Source of the DNA: Campylobacter sp. RM16192
GTDB lineage: Bacteria; Campylobacterota; Campylobacteria; Campylobacterales; Campylobacteraceae
Assembly: GCF_004803855.2 (NCBI RefSeq)
Contig: NZ_CP012552.1
Coordinates: 744,001 to 808,000, forward strand
DNA length: 64,000 nt
Direction of reading: 5' to 3'
A model generated the notes under the pieces. That model ran no database searches and was not told where the DNA came from. It saw only the letters and a program-made list of their open reading frames with translations. A program made the position numbers and the translations under genes. Positions 29,067-37,784 of this stretch are shown one piece after another (position 1 is the stretch's first letter; each line of letters opens with the position of its first letter).

Positions 29067-29744
29067 TTATTGAACAAGCTTGTATCCTATCCCTCTAATC
29101 GCATGTATATATGTAGGTTCTTTTGGATTTTCGCCAAGTTTGGCTCTGATTCTGCCTATTATCACATCTATGCTTTTATTTGATGAGTCCTCGTTAATGC
29201 TTTTGCAGTTATATATGAGCTCTTCTCTTGTGATAGCTCCACCTTCTTTTTTAATCAAATATTTTAAGATGTCAAATTCTGCAGCAGTTAAATTTAATGG
29301 CTCATTTTTAAGAGTGATAATATGCTCAAATTCATTTAAAACAAGATCTTTATTTTTATGTTTTTTTTCTTCTACTATAGTTACATTTTGGCGTCTTAGA
29401 TGACTTTTGATACGAGCTAGTAGCTCTTGAGGATCGTAAGGTTTAGGCAAATAATCATCCGCTCCATTATCAAGTGCATTTACTTTATCGGTAATATCAT
29501 GCCTTGCGCTTGAGATTATGATAGGAATATTATGCCTTTTTCTAATCTCTTTGCATACTTCAAGCCCATCAATGCCAGGCAGTGTAAGATCAAGTATTAC
29601 AAGATCAAATTTGCCCGTATTTAAAGTGGATAGACCTATATAAGGCTCTTCTGCGATAGTAACCTTAAAATCATAGTTTTCAAGGTACTCACTTAAAATT
29701 TCAGCTAGTTCAAAATCATCTTCTATCATCAAAATGTTTATCAT
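29067..29744 (-). CDS. cprR: OmpR-family response regulator, CprR-like
   Basis: A 225-residue two-component regulator. Receiver domain with acidic pocket EDD (8-10), phospho-acceptor Asp52 in LVILDLTLPG, and conserved lysine in LPKPYDPQEL. The winged-helix DNA-binding domain follows with LTAAEFDILKYLIK and the recognition region SIDVIIGRIRAKL, ending in the YIHAIRGIGYKL wing. The partner is the sensor downstream. Called CprR from gene order with htrA, cbpA and hspR. Confidence 0.88.
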   Translation of the reverse strand: MINILMIEDDFELAEILSEYLENYDFKVTIAEEPYIGLSTLNTGKFDLVILDLTLPGIDGLEVCKEIRKRHNIPIIISSARHDITDKVNALDNGADDYLPKPYDPQELLARIKSHLRRQNVTIVEEKKHKNKDLVLNEFEHIITLKNEPLNLTAAEFDILKYLIKKEGGAITREELIYNCKSINEDSSNKSIDVIIGRIRAKLGENPKEPTYIHAIRGIGYKLVQ

Positions 29745-29779
29745 ACCATATTTCCAAAATTTATTTTAAGTTGATACCG

Positions 29780-29785
29780 ATTATA
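29780..29785 (-). promoter_or_regulatory. -10 box for the cprRS-like operon
   Basis: On the minus strand TATAAT lies 35 bases before the response regulator ATG, after the htrA terminator. It suggests cprRS has its own promoter rather than only reading through from htrA. Confidence 0.55.
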
Positions 29786-29810
29786 ACAGAAAATTTATAA
29801 AACTATATAA

Positions 29811-29840
29811 AGAAAAAAGTTGGGCGCAATCTTACGCCCT
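29811..29840 (-). terminator. Rho-independent terminator of htrA
   Basis: On the minus strand, just after the htrA stop, GGGCG pairs with CGCCC around an 8-base loop and is followed by AACTTTTTTC. GC-rich stem plus T-run make this the clearest terminator in this part of the window. Confidence 0.8.
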
Positions 29841-29845
29841 TAAAT

Positions 29846-31252
29846 TTATTTAATAACAAGTCCTTGGATAACTCCGCCTCTATTTACCCAAACGAGGGTT
29901 TTCTTGCTTTTAGAATTTAAAAGAGCTTTGTTGAAGTCGTTCATATTTACTATATTCTCTTCTCCGATTTGTATTATGATATCGCCTTTTTGAAAGCCGA
30001 ATTTATCCGCATTTGAGTTTGGCTTTACGTCCGTTACCAACACGCCTACTATATCTTGAGGAATTTTATATCTATATCTTGCTTCATCGTTTATAGGAGT
30101 AACGCTTAATCCGCTTATGGCAGAGCCATCTCTCATTCCTAGATTAGGTTGTTGCATATTTGCTAGCTTTATTTTTGTGGTTTCTATTTTTCCTGAGCGC
30201 TCATACGTTAGACTTATCTCTTTATTCGGAGTAAGAGAGCCTATAGTATTTTTAAGATCATTTGCATTTTTTATCTGCTTATCATCTATCTGTATTATCA
30301 AATCTCCTCTTTTAAGTCCGGCTATATCGGCAGGAAGACCTTTTTCTACACTACTTATTAGCGCTCCGTCTTTATTTTTATAAATTTCTTTTTGCTCGGT
30401 TGTTAAATTTGATATCATAACGCCTATATATCCGCGCTCTATTTTACCGTCTTCTATAAGCTTTTTGGCTATCTCTTTAGTCATGTTTGAAGGGATCGCA
30501 AATCCTATACCATTATTGCCTCCGCTTCTTGATAAGATCGCTGAGTTTATGCCGACTAATGCACCGCGACTATCTACAAGCGCTCCACCTGAATTGCCAG
30601 GATTTATAGATGCGTCAGTCTGGATGAAATTTTCATATTGATTTAGTCCGATATTATCTTTATTTAGTCCTGAAATAATACCTTGAGTTATGCTACCGCC
30701 AACTCCAAAAGGGTTTCCTATAGCAAATACAATATCGCCTTCCATTATTTTAGATGAGTCTGCGATCTTGATTGCTTTTAAGTCGGTTGCTTCTATTTTG
30801 ATTATTGCAAGATCGGTTTTTGGATCAGTGCCTATAATCTTTGCTTTATACTCTTTTTCGCTCTCTAGTAATGTTACTAAAATTTCATCGCTATCTTCTA
30901 TTACGTGGTTGTTAGTGACTATATAACCATCGCTTGATATTATTACTCCAGAACCTAAAGATGTACTTTTTTGCTTATCCTGAGGGACTTTAAAGTTGAA
31001 TCCAAAAAAATCTCTAAAAAAAGGATCGTTAAACATCTGGTCAAATCCGCTACCTGTAGTAGTAGTCTTTGTAGTAGATATATTTACTACAGATTTTTTA
31101 GCTTCTGCAATAGAGCTATTATAAGATAGAACGACTCCTTTTGACTGCTCTGGATTTACTCTTGTAAATTCATCTTTTGCTTCATTAAAATTTATTGTTG
31201 CCGCAAAAATAGAACAAGCCGCAACAAGCGATATCGCAACTATTTTTTTCAT
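29846..31252 (-). CDS. htrA: Periplasmic serine protease/chaperone HtrA (DegP family)
   Basis: Envelope quality-control protease. Signal peptide MKKIVAISLVAACSIFAA, then trypsin-like domain with triad His116 (TNNHVIED), Asp147 (DPKTDLAI) and Ser221 (INPGNSGGAL), and two PDZ domains (about 265-355 and 370-465). I start at ATG 31252 because AAGGA precedes it and the signal peptide begins there; the frame reads 11 codons further back without a ribosome site. The 468-residue length is normal. In Campylobacter HtrA is also secreted and cleaves host junction proteins. Confidence 0.96.
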   Translation of the reverse strand: MKKIVAISLVAACSIFAATINFNEAKDEFTRVNPEQSKGVVLSYNSSIAEAKKSVVNISTTKTTTTGSGFDQMFNDPFFRDFFGFNFKVPQDKQKSTSLGSGVIISSDGYIVTNNHVIEDSDEILVTLLESEKEYKAKIIGTDPKTDLAIIKIEATDLKAIKIADSSKIMEGDIVFAIGNPFGVGGSITQGIISGLNKDNIGLNQYENFIQTDASINPGNSGGALVDSRGALVGINSAILSRSGGNNGIGFAIPSNMTKEIAKKLIEDGKIERGYIGVMISNLTTEQKEIYKNKDGALISSVEKGLPADIAGLKRGDLIIQIDDKQIKNANDLKNTIGSLTPNKEISLTYERSGKIETTKIKLANMQQPNLGMRDGSAISGLSVTPINDEARYRYKIPQDIVGVLVTDVKPNSNADKFGFQKGDIIIQIGEENIVNMNDFNKALLNSKSKKTLVWVNRGGVIQGLVIK

Positions 31253-31360
31253 TATTATTAATCCTTTTATAATTAGTATTCTCAAAAAGGATTATAAAGC
31301 ATCCCACTTAACGCAAAGTTAATGTTTTTTAGCCTATTGTAAATATATAAATTTTATATA

Positions 31361-31381
31361 CTTGATTGACATAGACTAAAG
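31361..31381. promoter_or_regulatory. HspR-binding inverted repeat (HAIR) upstream of cbpA
   Basis: CTTGATT-N7-ACTAAAG differs from the HAIR consensus CTTGAGT-N7-ACTCAAG at one base in each half. It covers the -35 region of the cbpA promoter, so HspR bound here would block transcription of cbpA-hspR, giving self-repression released by heat. Confidence 0.75.
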
Positions 31382-31395
31382 CTTTGTGCTACAAT
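31366..31395 (+). promoter_or_regulatory. Sigma-70 promoter of cbpA-hspR
   Basis: TTGACA (31366-31371) and TACAAT (31390-31395) are separated by 18 bases. The -35 is embedded in the HAIR element. Start of cbpA is 33 bases after the -10. Confidence 0.7.
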
Positions 31396-31427
31396 AATTA
31401 TAAAATAAATTGCTTTAAGGATATGAA

Positions 31428-32336
31428 ATGAGTAATAGTCTTTATGATACTTTGGGCATTTCAAAAGGCGCAACTGGCGATGAGATTAAAAAGGCATATC
31501 GCAGATTGGCAAGAAAATATCATCCGGATATAAATAAAGAGCCTGGCGCAGAAGATAAATTTAAAGAGATAAATGCTGCTTATGAAATTTTAAGTGATGA
31601 TAAGAAAAGGGCTCAATATGATCAATATGGCGATGCTATGTTTGGAGGACAAAATTTCCATGATTTTGCCAGCAGTTCAGCCAATATGGGTGATCTTAAC
31701 GAGATATTAAAAAATATCTTTGGTGGAGGCTTTGGAGGATTTTCAAGCGGTGGATTTAGCGGATTTTCCAGAAATGGCTTTAGTGGCTTTTCAAATTCCG
31801 GATTTGATGATGGATTTAGTGGATTTGCACAAGATTTAGATATAAGAGCCAGAGTAAATATACCTTTTGAGGTTGCTATTTTGGGTGGTGAGCATAGGAT
31901 AAATTTTAATGGAGATAGTCTAAAGATAAAAATTCCAAACGGTATAAACAATGAGGAGAAGCTTCGTATAAAAGGCAAAGGTAAGAGCGCTAGAAGTGGC
32001 GAGGCGGGCGATTTGATACTGACTGTAAATATAGAACCGAGCAGTGAGTATGAAAGAGATGGCGATGATTTGTATAAGGAGGCTGAAATTCCGCTTAGAA
32101 CAATGCTTTTTGGTGGAAAGGTAACTATATCTACCTTGCAAAAAGATGTTACTATAAAGATTGCCGAGAATTCAAAATCAGGACAAAAGATAAGAATTAA
32201 AGGCTATGGTGTCAAAAATAGAAAAAGTGGACTTTATGGAGATTTGTATCTTAAGATCAAAGTTGCATTGCCGGATACAAATTCGCTTGATGATGATTTG
32301 ATAAAAATTATGAAAGAAAAACTTCCGGAGAGATAA
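31428..32336 (+). CDS. cbpA: DnaJ-class co-chaperone CbpA
   Basis: J-domain protein that stimulates DnaK. J domain at 1-70 with HPD at 32-34, a Gly/Phe/Ser-rich stretch (about 75-135, with repeated GFSGF units), then two C-terminal substrate-binding domains. It lacks the four-cysteine zinc repeats of DnaJ, so it is the CbpA type. Length 302 fits. One base separates it from hspR, and the HAIR operator upstream ties it to heat-shock control. Confidence 0.93.
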   Translation: MSNSLYDTLGISKGATGDEIKKAYRRLARKYHPDINKEPGAEDKFKEINAAYEILSDDKKRAQYDQYGDAMFGGQNFHDFASSSANMGDLNEILKNIFGGGFGGFSSGGFSGFSRNGFSGFSNSGFDDGFSGFAQDLDIRARVNIPFEVAILGGEHRINFNGDSLKIKIPNGINNEEKLRIKGKGKSARSGEAGDLILTVNIEPSSEYERDGDDLYKEAEIPLRTMLFGGKVTISTLQKDVTIKIAENSKSGQKIRIKGYGVKNRKSGLYGDLYLKIKVALPDTNSLDDDLIKIMKEKLPER

Positions 32337-32337
32337 A

Positions 32338-32724
32338 ATGCGTGGATATGATGAGCCTGTTTATCTTATAAGTGTCGTTGCTAAAGTGCTTAGCATCCAC
32401 CCTCAAACCTTGCGTCAATATGAGCGAGAAGGTCTTGTTGAGCCGTCAAGAACCGATGGTCGTATGAGGCTATATTCTGAGAAAGATCTGGATCGTATCA
32501 AGATGATACTTCGTCTGACTCGTGATTTGGGTGTAAATTTGGCTGGAGTTGATGTGATATTGCAGCTAAAAGAGCAACTTGATCAGTTTGAGCAAACTAT
32601 AGATGAGTTAAGAAGTGAAGTGGATAGGCTTAACAATACAGGCACTATTCCATCTAAAAAAGCCCTTGTTAAACGTAAGAATAGTTTTGATCTTATTTTT
32701 TATGAACATAAAGATAAAGGCTAA
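32338..32724 (+). CDS. hspR: Heat-shock repressor HspR (MerR family)
   Basis: 128-residue repressor of chaperone genes. The N-terminal helix-turn-helix reads YLISVVAKVLSIHPQTLRQYEREGL, followed by the wing SRTDGRMRLYSEKDL, and then a coiled coil (about 75-105) for dimerisation. HspR binds HAIR sequences, and one lies upstream of cbpA, so the operon is likely autoregulated. The gene follows cbpA by one base. Confidence 0.94.
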   Translation: MRGYDEPVYLISVVAKVLSIHPQTLRQYEREGLVEPSRTDGRMRLYSEKDLDRIKMILRLTRDLGVNLAGVDVILQLKEQLDQFEQTIDELRSEVDRLNNTGTIPSKKALVKRKNSFDLIFYEHKDKG

Positions 32725-32755
32725 TTTTTATTTATTAAAATAAGGTTGTTTTTGA

Positions 32756-32761
32756 TATAAT
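32756..32761 (+). promoter_or_regulatory. -10 box for the antiporter gene
   Basis: TATAAT in the 94-base gap after hspR. The predicted transcript start (about 32768) lies just before the dyad at 32772-32798. Confidence 0.5.
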
Positions 32762-32771
32762 TTTCAATATA

Positions 32772-32798
32772 GATAATTAAAATTTAACTTTAATTATC
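32772..32798. repeat. 10-bp inverted repeat in the antiporter leader
   Basis: GATAATTAAA (32772-32781) and TTTAATTATC (32789-32798) are perfectly complementary, 7 bases apart. Being AT-rich, it would make a weak hairpin; as DNA it looks like an operator just after the start site, or it could be an hspR terminator. Confidence 0.5.
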
Positions 32799-32818
32799 GG
32801 CTTATTGCGGGGTATGAT

Positions 32819-34270
32819 TTGGAAAATTTTTTACTATTTTTTGCTATTTTATTGATAGCAAGCATTGTTTTTAGTAAAGTTTCTGATAAATTTGGTATCC
32901 CATCCCTTATTGTCTTTTTGGCTGTAGGTATGCTAGCCGGATCTGACGGACTTTTAGGAATTGACTTCACAAATCACAGAGTGGCTCAAGAGATCGGTAC
33001 TATAGCTCTTATATTTATATTGTATGCCGGTGGTCTTGATACAAATTTTAAATCAGTTAGACCTGTAATGGTAAGCGGTATAGTTTTAGCTACTATCGGG
33101 GTTGTGTTAACCGCAGGCACTGTTGCCATTTTAGCAAGATACCTTTTAAATTTTAGCTGGATGGAAGCATTTTTATTAGGTTCTATTATCTCATCTACTG
33201 ATGCAGCAGCGGTATTTGCTATCTTAAGAGCTAAAGGAATTTCACTTAAAAACAATTTAGGGCCTCTTCTTGAACTAGAATCTGGTTCAAACGATCCTAT
33301 GGCAATCTTTCTTACTATGACCATGATCCAAATGATATCTTTATCAACCACCCCGACACCGGCAAATATAGCACTTATACTTGCGGAGCAGTTTTTAATA
33401 GGTGGCATATTAGGCTATATATTTGGATTTTTATTGCCATCTATATTTAATAGATTAAGACTCGAGTATTCTGGACTTTATTCGGTATTTTCGATAGCTT
33501 GGGCTTTGCTTATTTACACTATTGTTACAAAGGTTGGTGGAAACGGATTTTTGGCTGTGTATATAGCCGGAATTTTTATAAACAAAAAGGAATTCGCCCA
33601 TAAAAAGAGTCTTGTCGGATTTCACGATGGTATTGCTTGGACTATGCAGATTGTTGTGTTTTTGACACTAGGGTTGCTTGTATTTCCATCAGAACTTCCA
33701 TCTGTTGCATTTATGGGCTTTATAATAGCCTTATGGTTGATGTTTGTTGCAAGACCTGTAGGCGTATTTATATCCCTTCTATTTTCAAAATATAATATCA
33801 AAGAGAAAATTTTTATCTCATGGGTAGGCCTTAGAGGAGTCGTGCCTATAGTGCTTGCGACATATCCTTATGGAAGTAATTTGCCAAATTCAAATTTAAT
33901 ATTTAATACTATCTTTTTCGTAGTCTTGATATCCTTAGCTGTTCAAGGTGCCACTCTTGAATTTTCAGCGGTAAAATGTGGAGTTAAAGACGATGATGAG
34001 GTTAAAGAAGCAGAGGCATCAAACCTACCAATTTTCTATCATACATTAAGGCAATACACTATACATTTTGGCTCTGAAATCATCGAAAAAAACCTAGCAG
34101 AGCTTGAGTTGCCAAGCGATTTTTTAATCTTGCTTATCAAACGCAAGGGTGAATACATAAAGCCTACAGGTTCATCAGTATTTGAAGAGGGTGATTTGCT
34201 ACTCATTCAATGTGAAGATGAAAAGAAATATAATGAAATTTTAAAGCAATATTTTATACCTCAAAATTAA
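32819..34270 (+). CDS. Cation/proton antiporter (CPA1/NhaP2-like, often labelled KefB)
   Basis: A 483-residue transporter with about 12 membrane helices and a soluble C-terminal TrkA_C-like domain (about 405-480, FLILLIKRKGEYIKPTGSSVFEEGD). The membrane core has GIPSLIVFLAVGMLAG, the STDAAAVFAIL segment with the transport aspartate, and LELESGSNDPMAIFL, matching potassium/sodium-proton antiporters. The C-terminal domain suggests gating by nucleotides. TTG start with a weak ribosome site. C. jejuni has a gene annotated kefB after hspR, as I recall, but the order of domains here is closer to NhaP2. Confidence 0.82.
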   Translation: MENFLLFFAILLIASIVFSKVSDKFGIPSLIVFLAVGMLAGSDGLLGIDFTNHRVAQEIGTIALIFILYAGGLDTNFKSVRPVMVSGIVLATIGVVLTAGTVAILARYLLNFSWMEAFLLGSIISSTDAAAVFAILRAKGISLKNNLGPLLELESGSNDPMAIFLTMTMIQMISLSTTPTPANIALILAEQFLIGGILGYIFGFLLPSIFNRLRLEYSGLYSVFSIAWALLIYTIVTKVGGNGFLAVYIAGIFINKKEFAHKKSLVGFHDGIAWTMQIVVFLTLGLLVFPSELPSVAFMGFIIALWLMFVARPVGVFISLLFSKYNIKEKIFISWVGLRGVVPIVLATYPYGSNLPNSNLIFNTIFFVVLISLAVQGATLEFSAVKCGVKDDDEVKEAEASNLPIFYHTLRQYTIHFGSEIIEKNLAELELPSDFLILLIKRKGEYIKPTGSSVFEEGDLLLIQCEDEKKYNEILKQYFIPQN

Positions 34271-34271
34271 A

Positions 34272-34300
34272 GCTTTAGAGAGATTTTATCCCTCTAAAGC
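34272..34300. terminator. Bidirectional terminator between antiporter gene and metY
   Basis: GCTTTAGAG (34272-34280) pairs with CTCTAAAGC (34292-34300), 11-base loop, straddling the end of metY and directly after the antiporter stop. CTGTTTTAAA follows on plus; TTTAATTTTG follows on minus. Confidence 0.6.
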
Positions 34301-35560
34301 CTGTTTTAAATCTTCAATCAAATCATCAGCATCTTCTAAGCCAATGCTTAGTCGAATCAGACCCGCTGGAACGCCAATTTTTTCTAGTTCTTTAGCTGGA
34401 ATTTGCTGATGCGTAGTTGAAGCAGGGTGAGTGATGATCGATTTTGAATCACCGATATTAACAACGATGCTAAAAATTTTAACTCTATCAAGCACTTTTT
34501 TCGCTACTTCAAAACTATCAACTTCAAAGCAAAGCAGACCGCTTGCCATGCCACTGTCGAAGTATTTTTGAGCTCTTTCATATCCTTTGTCGCTTTTTAA
34601 TCCTGGATATGTGACACTTTTAACTGCTTTGTGAGAATTTAAAAATTCAGCAATTTTTAGTGTGTTATCGGAGTGTTTTTTCATACGAAGAGCAAGTGTT
34701 TCAAGTCCTTGTATCAGCTGCCAAGAGTTAAATGGTGAAATAGTTGCTCCGATATCTCTTATTAAAGAAAGCCTCATTCTAAGAGTGTATATATCAAAAT
34801 TGTCCGTAAGTTTGGCATATACAAGTCCATGGTAGCTATCATCAGGCTCTTTAAAATGAACATATCTTGAACTATTTATGATTTTTTTATTAAGGTCTTT
34901 ACTAGCTATCACAGCACCTGCTATGCTTAGCCCTTGACCGCTCATGTATTTGCTTGCGCTATGCACTACGACATCCACGCCGTGCTCTATAGGGCGAAGC
35001 AGGATCGGTGTAGGCACGGTGTTATCGGCTATGGTTATGATGCCGTGTTTATTTGCGATAGCGACTATTTTTTCGATATTTGGGATGGCGATTTGCGGAT
35101 TTGAGAGCGTTTCAAAAAATATCGCCCTAGTTTTGCCGTCTATCAAATTTTCAAGATCGTCCGCGCTGTCGCTATCAAAGGCTCTTGCTTCTATGCCAAA
35201 TCTTTTTAGCGTGTGGTGAAACAAAGTGTTTGAGCCGCCGTAAATTTTCTTAGCTACGATGATGTTTTCGCCTGCTTCTGCGATGTTTGCAACCGCGTAA
35301 AATATAGCAGCCTGTCCGCTTGCCGTAGCTATAGCAGCCGCGCCGTTTTCAAGAGCTGCAAGTCTAGCTTCAAAAATATCTGTCGTAGGGTTGTTTAGTC
35401 TTGTGTAAATCGGTCCAAGTTCGGCTAGTGCAAAACGATTTGCCGCAGTCTCGGCAGTGCCAAAATCATAAGCCGTAGTTTGGTAAAGAGGTACCGCCAT
35501 CGAGCCTGTGCCGATTTTGGTGTCGTAGCCAAAGTGCGTGGCAATGGTTTCTTGTTTCAT
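34286..35560 (-). CDS. metY: O-acetylhomoserine sulfhydrylase
   Basis: PLP enzyme that makes homocysteine (or methionine) from O-acetylhomoserine and sulfide. Class of Cys/Met metabolism enzymes: YTRLNNPTT near the N terminus, ATASGQAAI, IADNTVPTP and PLP-lysine Lys204 in HSASKYMSGQG. The 424-residue length and the THFGYD start are typical of MetY rather than MetB/MetC. ATG at 35560; the gene ends within the terminator shared with the antiporter gene. Confidence 0.92.
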   Translation of the reverse strand: MKQETIATHFGYDTKIGTGSMAVPLYQTTAYDFGTAETAANRFALAELGPIYTRLNNPTTDIFEARLAALENGAAAIATASGQAAIFYAVANIAEAGENIIVAKKIYGGSNTLFHHTLKRFGIEARAFDSDSADDLENLIDGKTRAIFFETLSNPQIAIPNIEKIVAIANKHGIITIADNTVPTPILLRPIEHGVDVVVHSASKYMSGQGLSIAGAVIASKDLNKKIINSSRYVHFKEPDDSYHGLVYAKLTDNFDIYTLRMRLSLIRDIGATISPFNSWQLIQGLETLALRMKKHSDNTLKIAEFLNSHKAVKSVTYPGLKSDKGYERAQKYFDSGMASGLLCFEVDSFEVAKKVLDRVKIFSIVVNIGDSKSIITHPASTTHQQIPAKELEKIGVPAGLIRLSIGLEDADDLIEDLKQALEG

Positions 35561-35679
35561 TGTTTGCCTTTATGATAAATTTAAATTTCGGTATTATACA
35601 GATAAAAAGGTTACATTTTATTAACGTAGCGGCTTTAAGCACTAAAATTTAGCTTGAAATTCGAAAGACAAAAGTAGGG

Positions 35680-35685
35680 TATAAT
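35680..35685 (+). promoter_or_regulatory. -10 box for the 35709 gene
   Basis: TATAAT 23 bases before the preferred ATG at 35709, in the gap divergent from metY. Confidence 0.6.
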
Positions 35686-35708
35686 TGTACTTTGATTTGG
35701 AGAGTAAG

Positions 35709-36044
35709 ATGAACACTGTAGGATATGATAAATTTAAGCGCGTAAAATATCTGCGCGGACTTGAAAAATTTGCAAAATCAGCCATAAACGGGCTTAAAAG
35801 AGAGGATTATGACGAGGAGCAGTTTAGAGTAAGAGTTGCTAAGAATGCTGAAATTTTAGCTAAAATCGAGCCTGTATATCTTGACTCGGCATATTCAAAA
35901 GCGCTTGAAAAATTTGTAAATTTAATCATAGCAAATAATGACAGAAACGAGCTTTTAGACGCTGCAAATTCGCTTGAGAAGCTAAAAAACTCTAAAACAT
36001 ATAAAAAAGATAAGCATAAAAATAGATACAAGGATGAAGATTGA
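35709..36044 (+). CDS. Small helical protein of unknown function
   Basis: 111 residues, no recognised domain, no signal peptide. Mostly charged helices with a strongly basic C-terminal tail (KTYKKDKHKNRYKDED). I start at ATG 35709, with GGAGAG upstream; the frame runs back to 35685, but that lies inside the predicted -10 box. Four-base overlap with the HAD gene implies co-translation. Confidence 0.65.
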   Translation: MNTVGYDKFKRVKYLRGLEKFAKSAINGLKREDYDEEQFRVRVAKNAEILAKIEPVYLDSAYSKALEKFVNLIIANNDRNELLDAANSLEKLKNSKTYKKDKHKNRYKDED

Positions 36045-36664
36045 AAACGATAATTTTTGATATGGACGGCACTCTCATAGATAGCTCAAAAGCGATTTGC
36101 GTGACGGTTAATGAGGTTCGCAGAGAGCTTGGGTTTGATAGCGATTTGGCTGAGGATTTTATAGTTAAAGCGATAAATGAAATTGGGCGAGATCTCGGCA
36201 AAGAATTTTACGGACTAAACGTCATAAATTCAAAGCTAAGAGATGGTTTTGAGACTAAATTTAAGATAAATTACGACAGATACGCAAGGGCTTATGAGGG
36301 CGTAGAAGAGCTGCTTAAAAAGTGCGTGGAGGCAAACTATTTTGTAGCACTTGCCAGTAATGCACCGCAAGAAACCCTAAACGATATTTTAGTAAAAAAT
36401 AATATTTATAAATATTTTAATCATATCATTGGAGCCAGTAAAGATGTACCGCAAAAGCCTGATCCGACTATGATAAATTTGCTTAAGGATATGAGTGGTT
36501 TTGGTAAGGTTTTGTTTGTGGGGGATAGTTATAAAGATGAGCTTGCCGCTATCAATGCTAAGGTGGATTATATAAACGTATGTTGGGGGTTTGGAGCTAA
36601 GAGTAATGATGCTATAAATATATACGATACCCAAAAAGCATGGCAATATATAGAGTCTTTGTAG
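36041..36664 (+). CDS. HAD-family phosphatase, phosphoglycolate-phosphatase-like
   Basis: 207-residue phosphatase. Motif I DMDGTLID (residues 7-14, Asp7 nucleophile, Asp9 acid), motif II in FVALASNAP, motif III lysine near GASKDVPQKPDP, motif IV VGDSYKDELAA. A helical cap between motifs I and II gives the Gph/PGMB type. Substrate could be phosphoglycolate, a sugar phosphate or pyrophosphate. TTG start with AAGGA. Confidence 0.85.
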   Translation: MKTIIFDMDGTLIDSSKAICVTVNEVRRELGFDSDLAEDFIVKAINEIGRDLGKEFYGLNVINSKLRDGFETKFKINYDRYARAYEGVEELLKKCVEANYFVALASNAPQETLNDILVKNNIYKYFNHIIGASKDVPQKPDPTMINLLKDMSGFGKVLFVGDSYKDELAAINAKVDYINVCWGFGAKSNDAINIYDTQKAWQYIESL

Positions 36665-36711
36665 TAACTACATAAAATAATACATATAAAAATACTCATT
36701 ATTTTACATAT

Positions 36712-36749
36712 AAATTTAGCTTAAAATATATTAAAATTAAGCCAAATTT
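36712..36749 (+). terminator. Terminator after the HAD gene
   Basis: AAATTTAGCTTAA (36712-36724) pairs with TTAAGCCAAATTT (36737-36749) except for one mismatch; TAATTTTTATCTTTTT follows. It lies between convergent genes. Confidence 0.5.
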
Positions 36750-36794
36750 TAATTTTTATCTTTTTATAACTTTAAAATTTCACTCCAAATTTCT

Positions 36795-37517
36795 TCAGGA
36801 AAAGTTCTTGTCTTTACAAAATTTTTCCAATATCCAAATTTTCAAATATCTTAACTGTTTTTCTGTATGAAACCAGTGTTCTGCTTCATTGCATATCGTC
36901 ACAGAACAATTAAAATTACTGGCGAATTTAATTATGGTATCTATTTTAACCATCTCATCTTTTTTGCCATATAGTATTTCGGTAGGTAAATCCCATTTTT
37001 CAATAGGATTGTCTAAAACATATTTAAAATATTCCCAAGAAAGGATTTGTCCAAAATCTGTTTTGATAATTTTGCATTGTTCTAGTTGAGTAGCTGTTAC
37101 ATTGGCGTAGGACATCATATCTAAAATCAACTTCTTCATGTCTAAAATTGGAGATACAAATAAGCAAGAATAAATTTTATCATTTTTATATGCCAGTATG
37201 CTAAAATAAGCGCCTATACTGGTTGCATACAGAGATATTTTAGACCATCTATTTTTGATAAAATTCATAAGTGATTTTAATTCCGCAACCACATTTAAAG
37301 GATTAAACTTATCTTTTTCATACACTCTTTCGCCGTGTTCAGGCAAGTCAACGCTAATAACTTGCCAGCCGTGTTTGCATACTATTTTTGAAAACAATTC
37401 CGCTTCTTCTTTGTTGCCGTATTGTCCGTGTATGTAGATGCATATTTTTTCGCATGACTGACCCCATAAAATCGCTGGTATTTTACCGATATATATTTTT
37501 CTTCTTGCAAGATTCAT
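36795..37517 (-). CDS. Alpha/beta hydrolase
   Basis: About 240 residues. Oxyanion-hole IHGQYGN, nucleophile elbow YATSIGAYF (Ser100, with Ala in place of the first Gly), acid in YGKKDEMVKID, and His in EAEHWFHTEKQL. This is a cytosolic esterase/thioesterase-like fold; substrate unknown. The frame extends four codons upstream to a TTG at 37529; I prefer ATG 37517. It is single, AT-rich and flanked by AT-rich gaps (255 bases upstream with no gene), so it may be a later gain. Confidence 0.75.
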   Translation of the reverse strand: MNLARRKIYIGKIPAILWGQSCEKICIYIHGQYGNKEEAELFSKIVCKHGWQVISVDLPEHGERVYEKDKFNPLNVVAELKSLMNFIKNRWSKISLYATSIGAYFSILAYKNDKIYSCLFVSPILDMKKLILDMMSYANVTATQLEQCKIIKTDFGQILSWEYFKYVLDNPIEKWDLPTEILYGKKDEMVKIDTIIKFASNFNCSVTICNEAEHWFHTEKQLRYLKIWILEKFCKDKNFS

Positions 37518-37750
37518 TTTATAGCTCAAGCCGATATTAAAAATATTTGTATTGTTATTTTAACTTGTCATATCATTTTTGTCAATCTATTTAATATTAA
37601 TATTTGCTCTGGCACTTTTTAAAAATACAAAAAATCAGCTTGCAAATTTCTAATTCGTATTTATATAAAATTATTATTTAATATTATTTTATTTAAATAT
37701 ATACATAATAAAAAAGCGTCTTTTATAATCAAAATGAAAGTTTGTTTGGC

Positions 37751-37756
37751 TATAAT
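37751..37756 (+). promoter_or_regulatory. -10 box of the ispB-hemA-proS-hemC operon
   Basis: TATAAT 28 bases before the ATG at 37785, the first gene of a seven-gene run. The AT-rich gap 37530-37750 shows no other gene. Confidence 0.6.
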
Positions 37757-37784
37757 AAATTTAAAATTTATTTAAAGGAAATTT

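Noticed and set aside
36795-37517. Alpha/beta hydrolase as a toxin or phage gene
   Set aside because: It has a complete hydrolase motif set and no partner gene or phage neighbours.
37530-37784. Possible small RNA or gene in the AT-rich gap before the DUF2018 gene
   Set aside because: No open frame with a ribosome site and no stable stem; only the -10 box at 37751 is supported.
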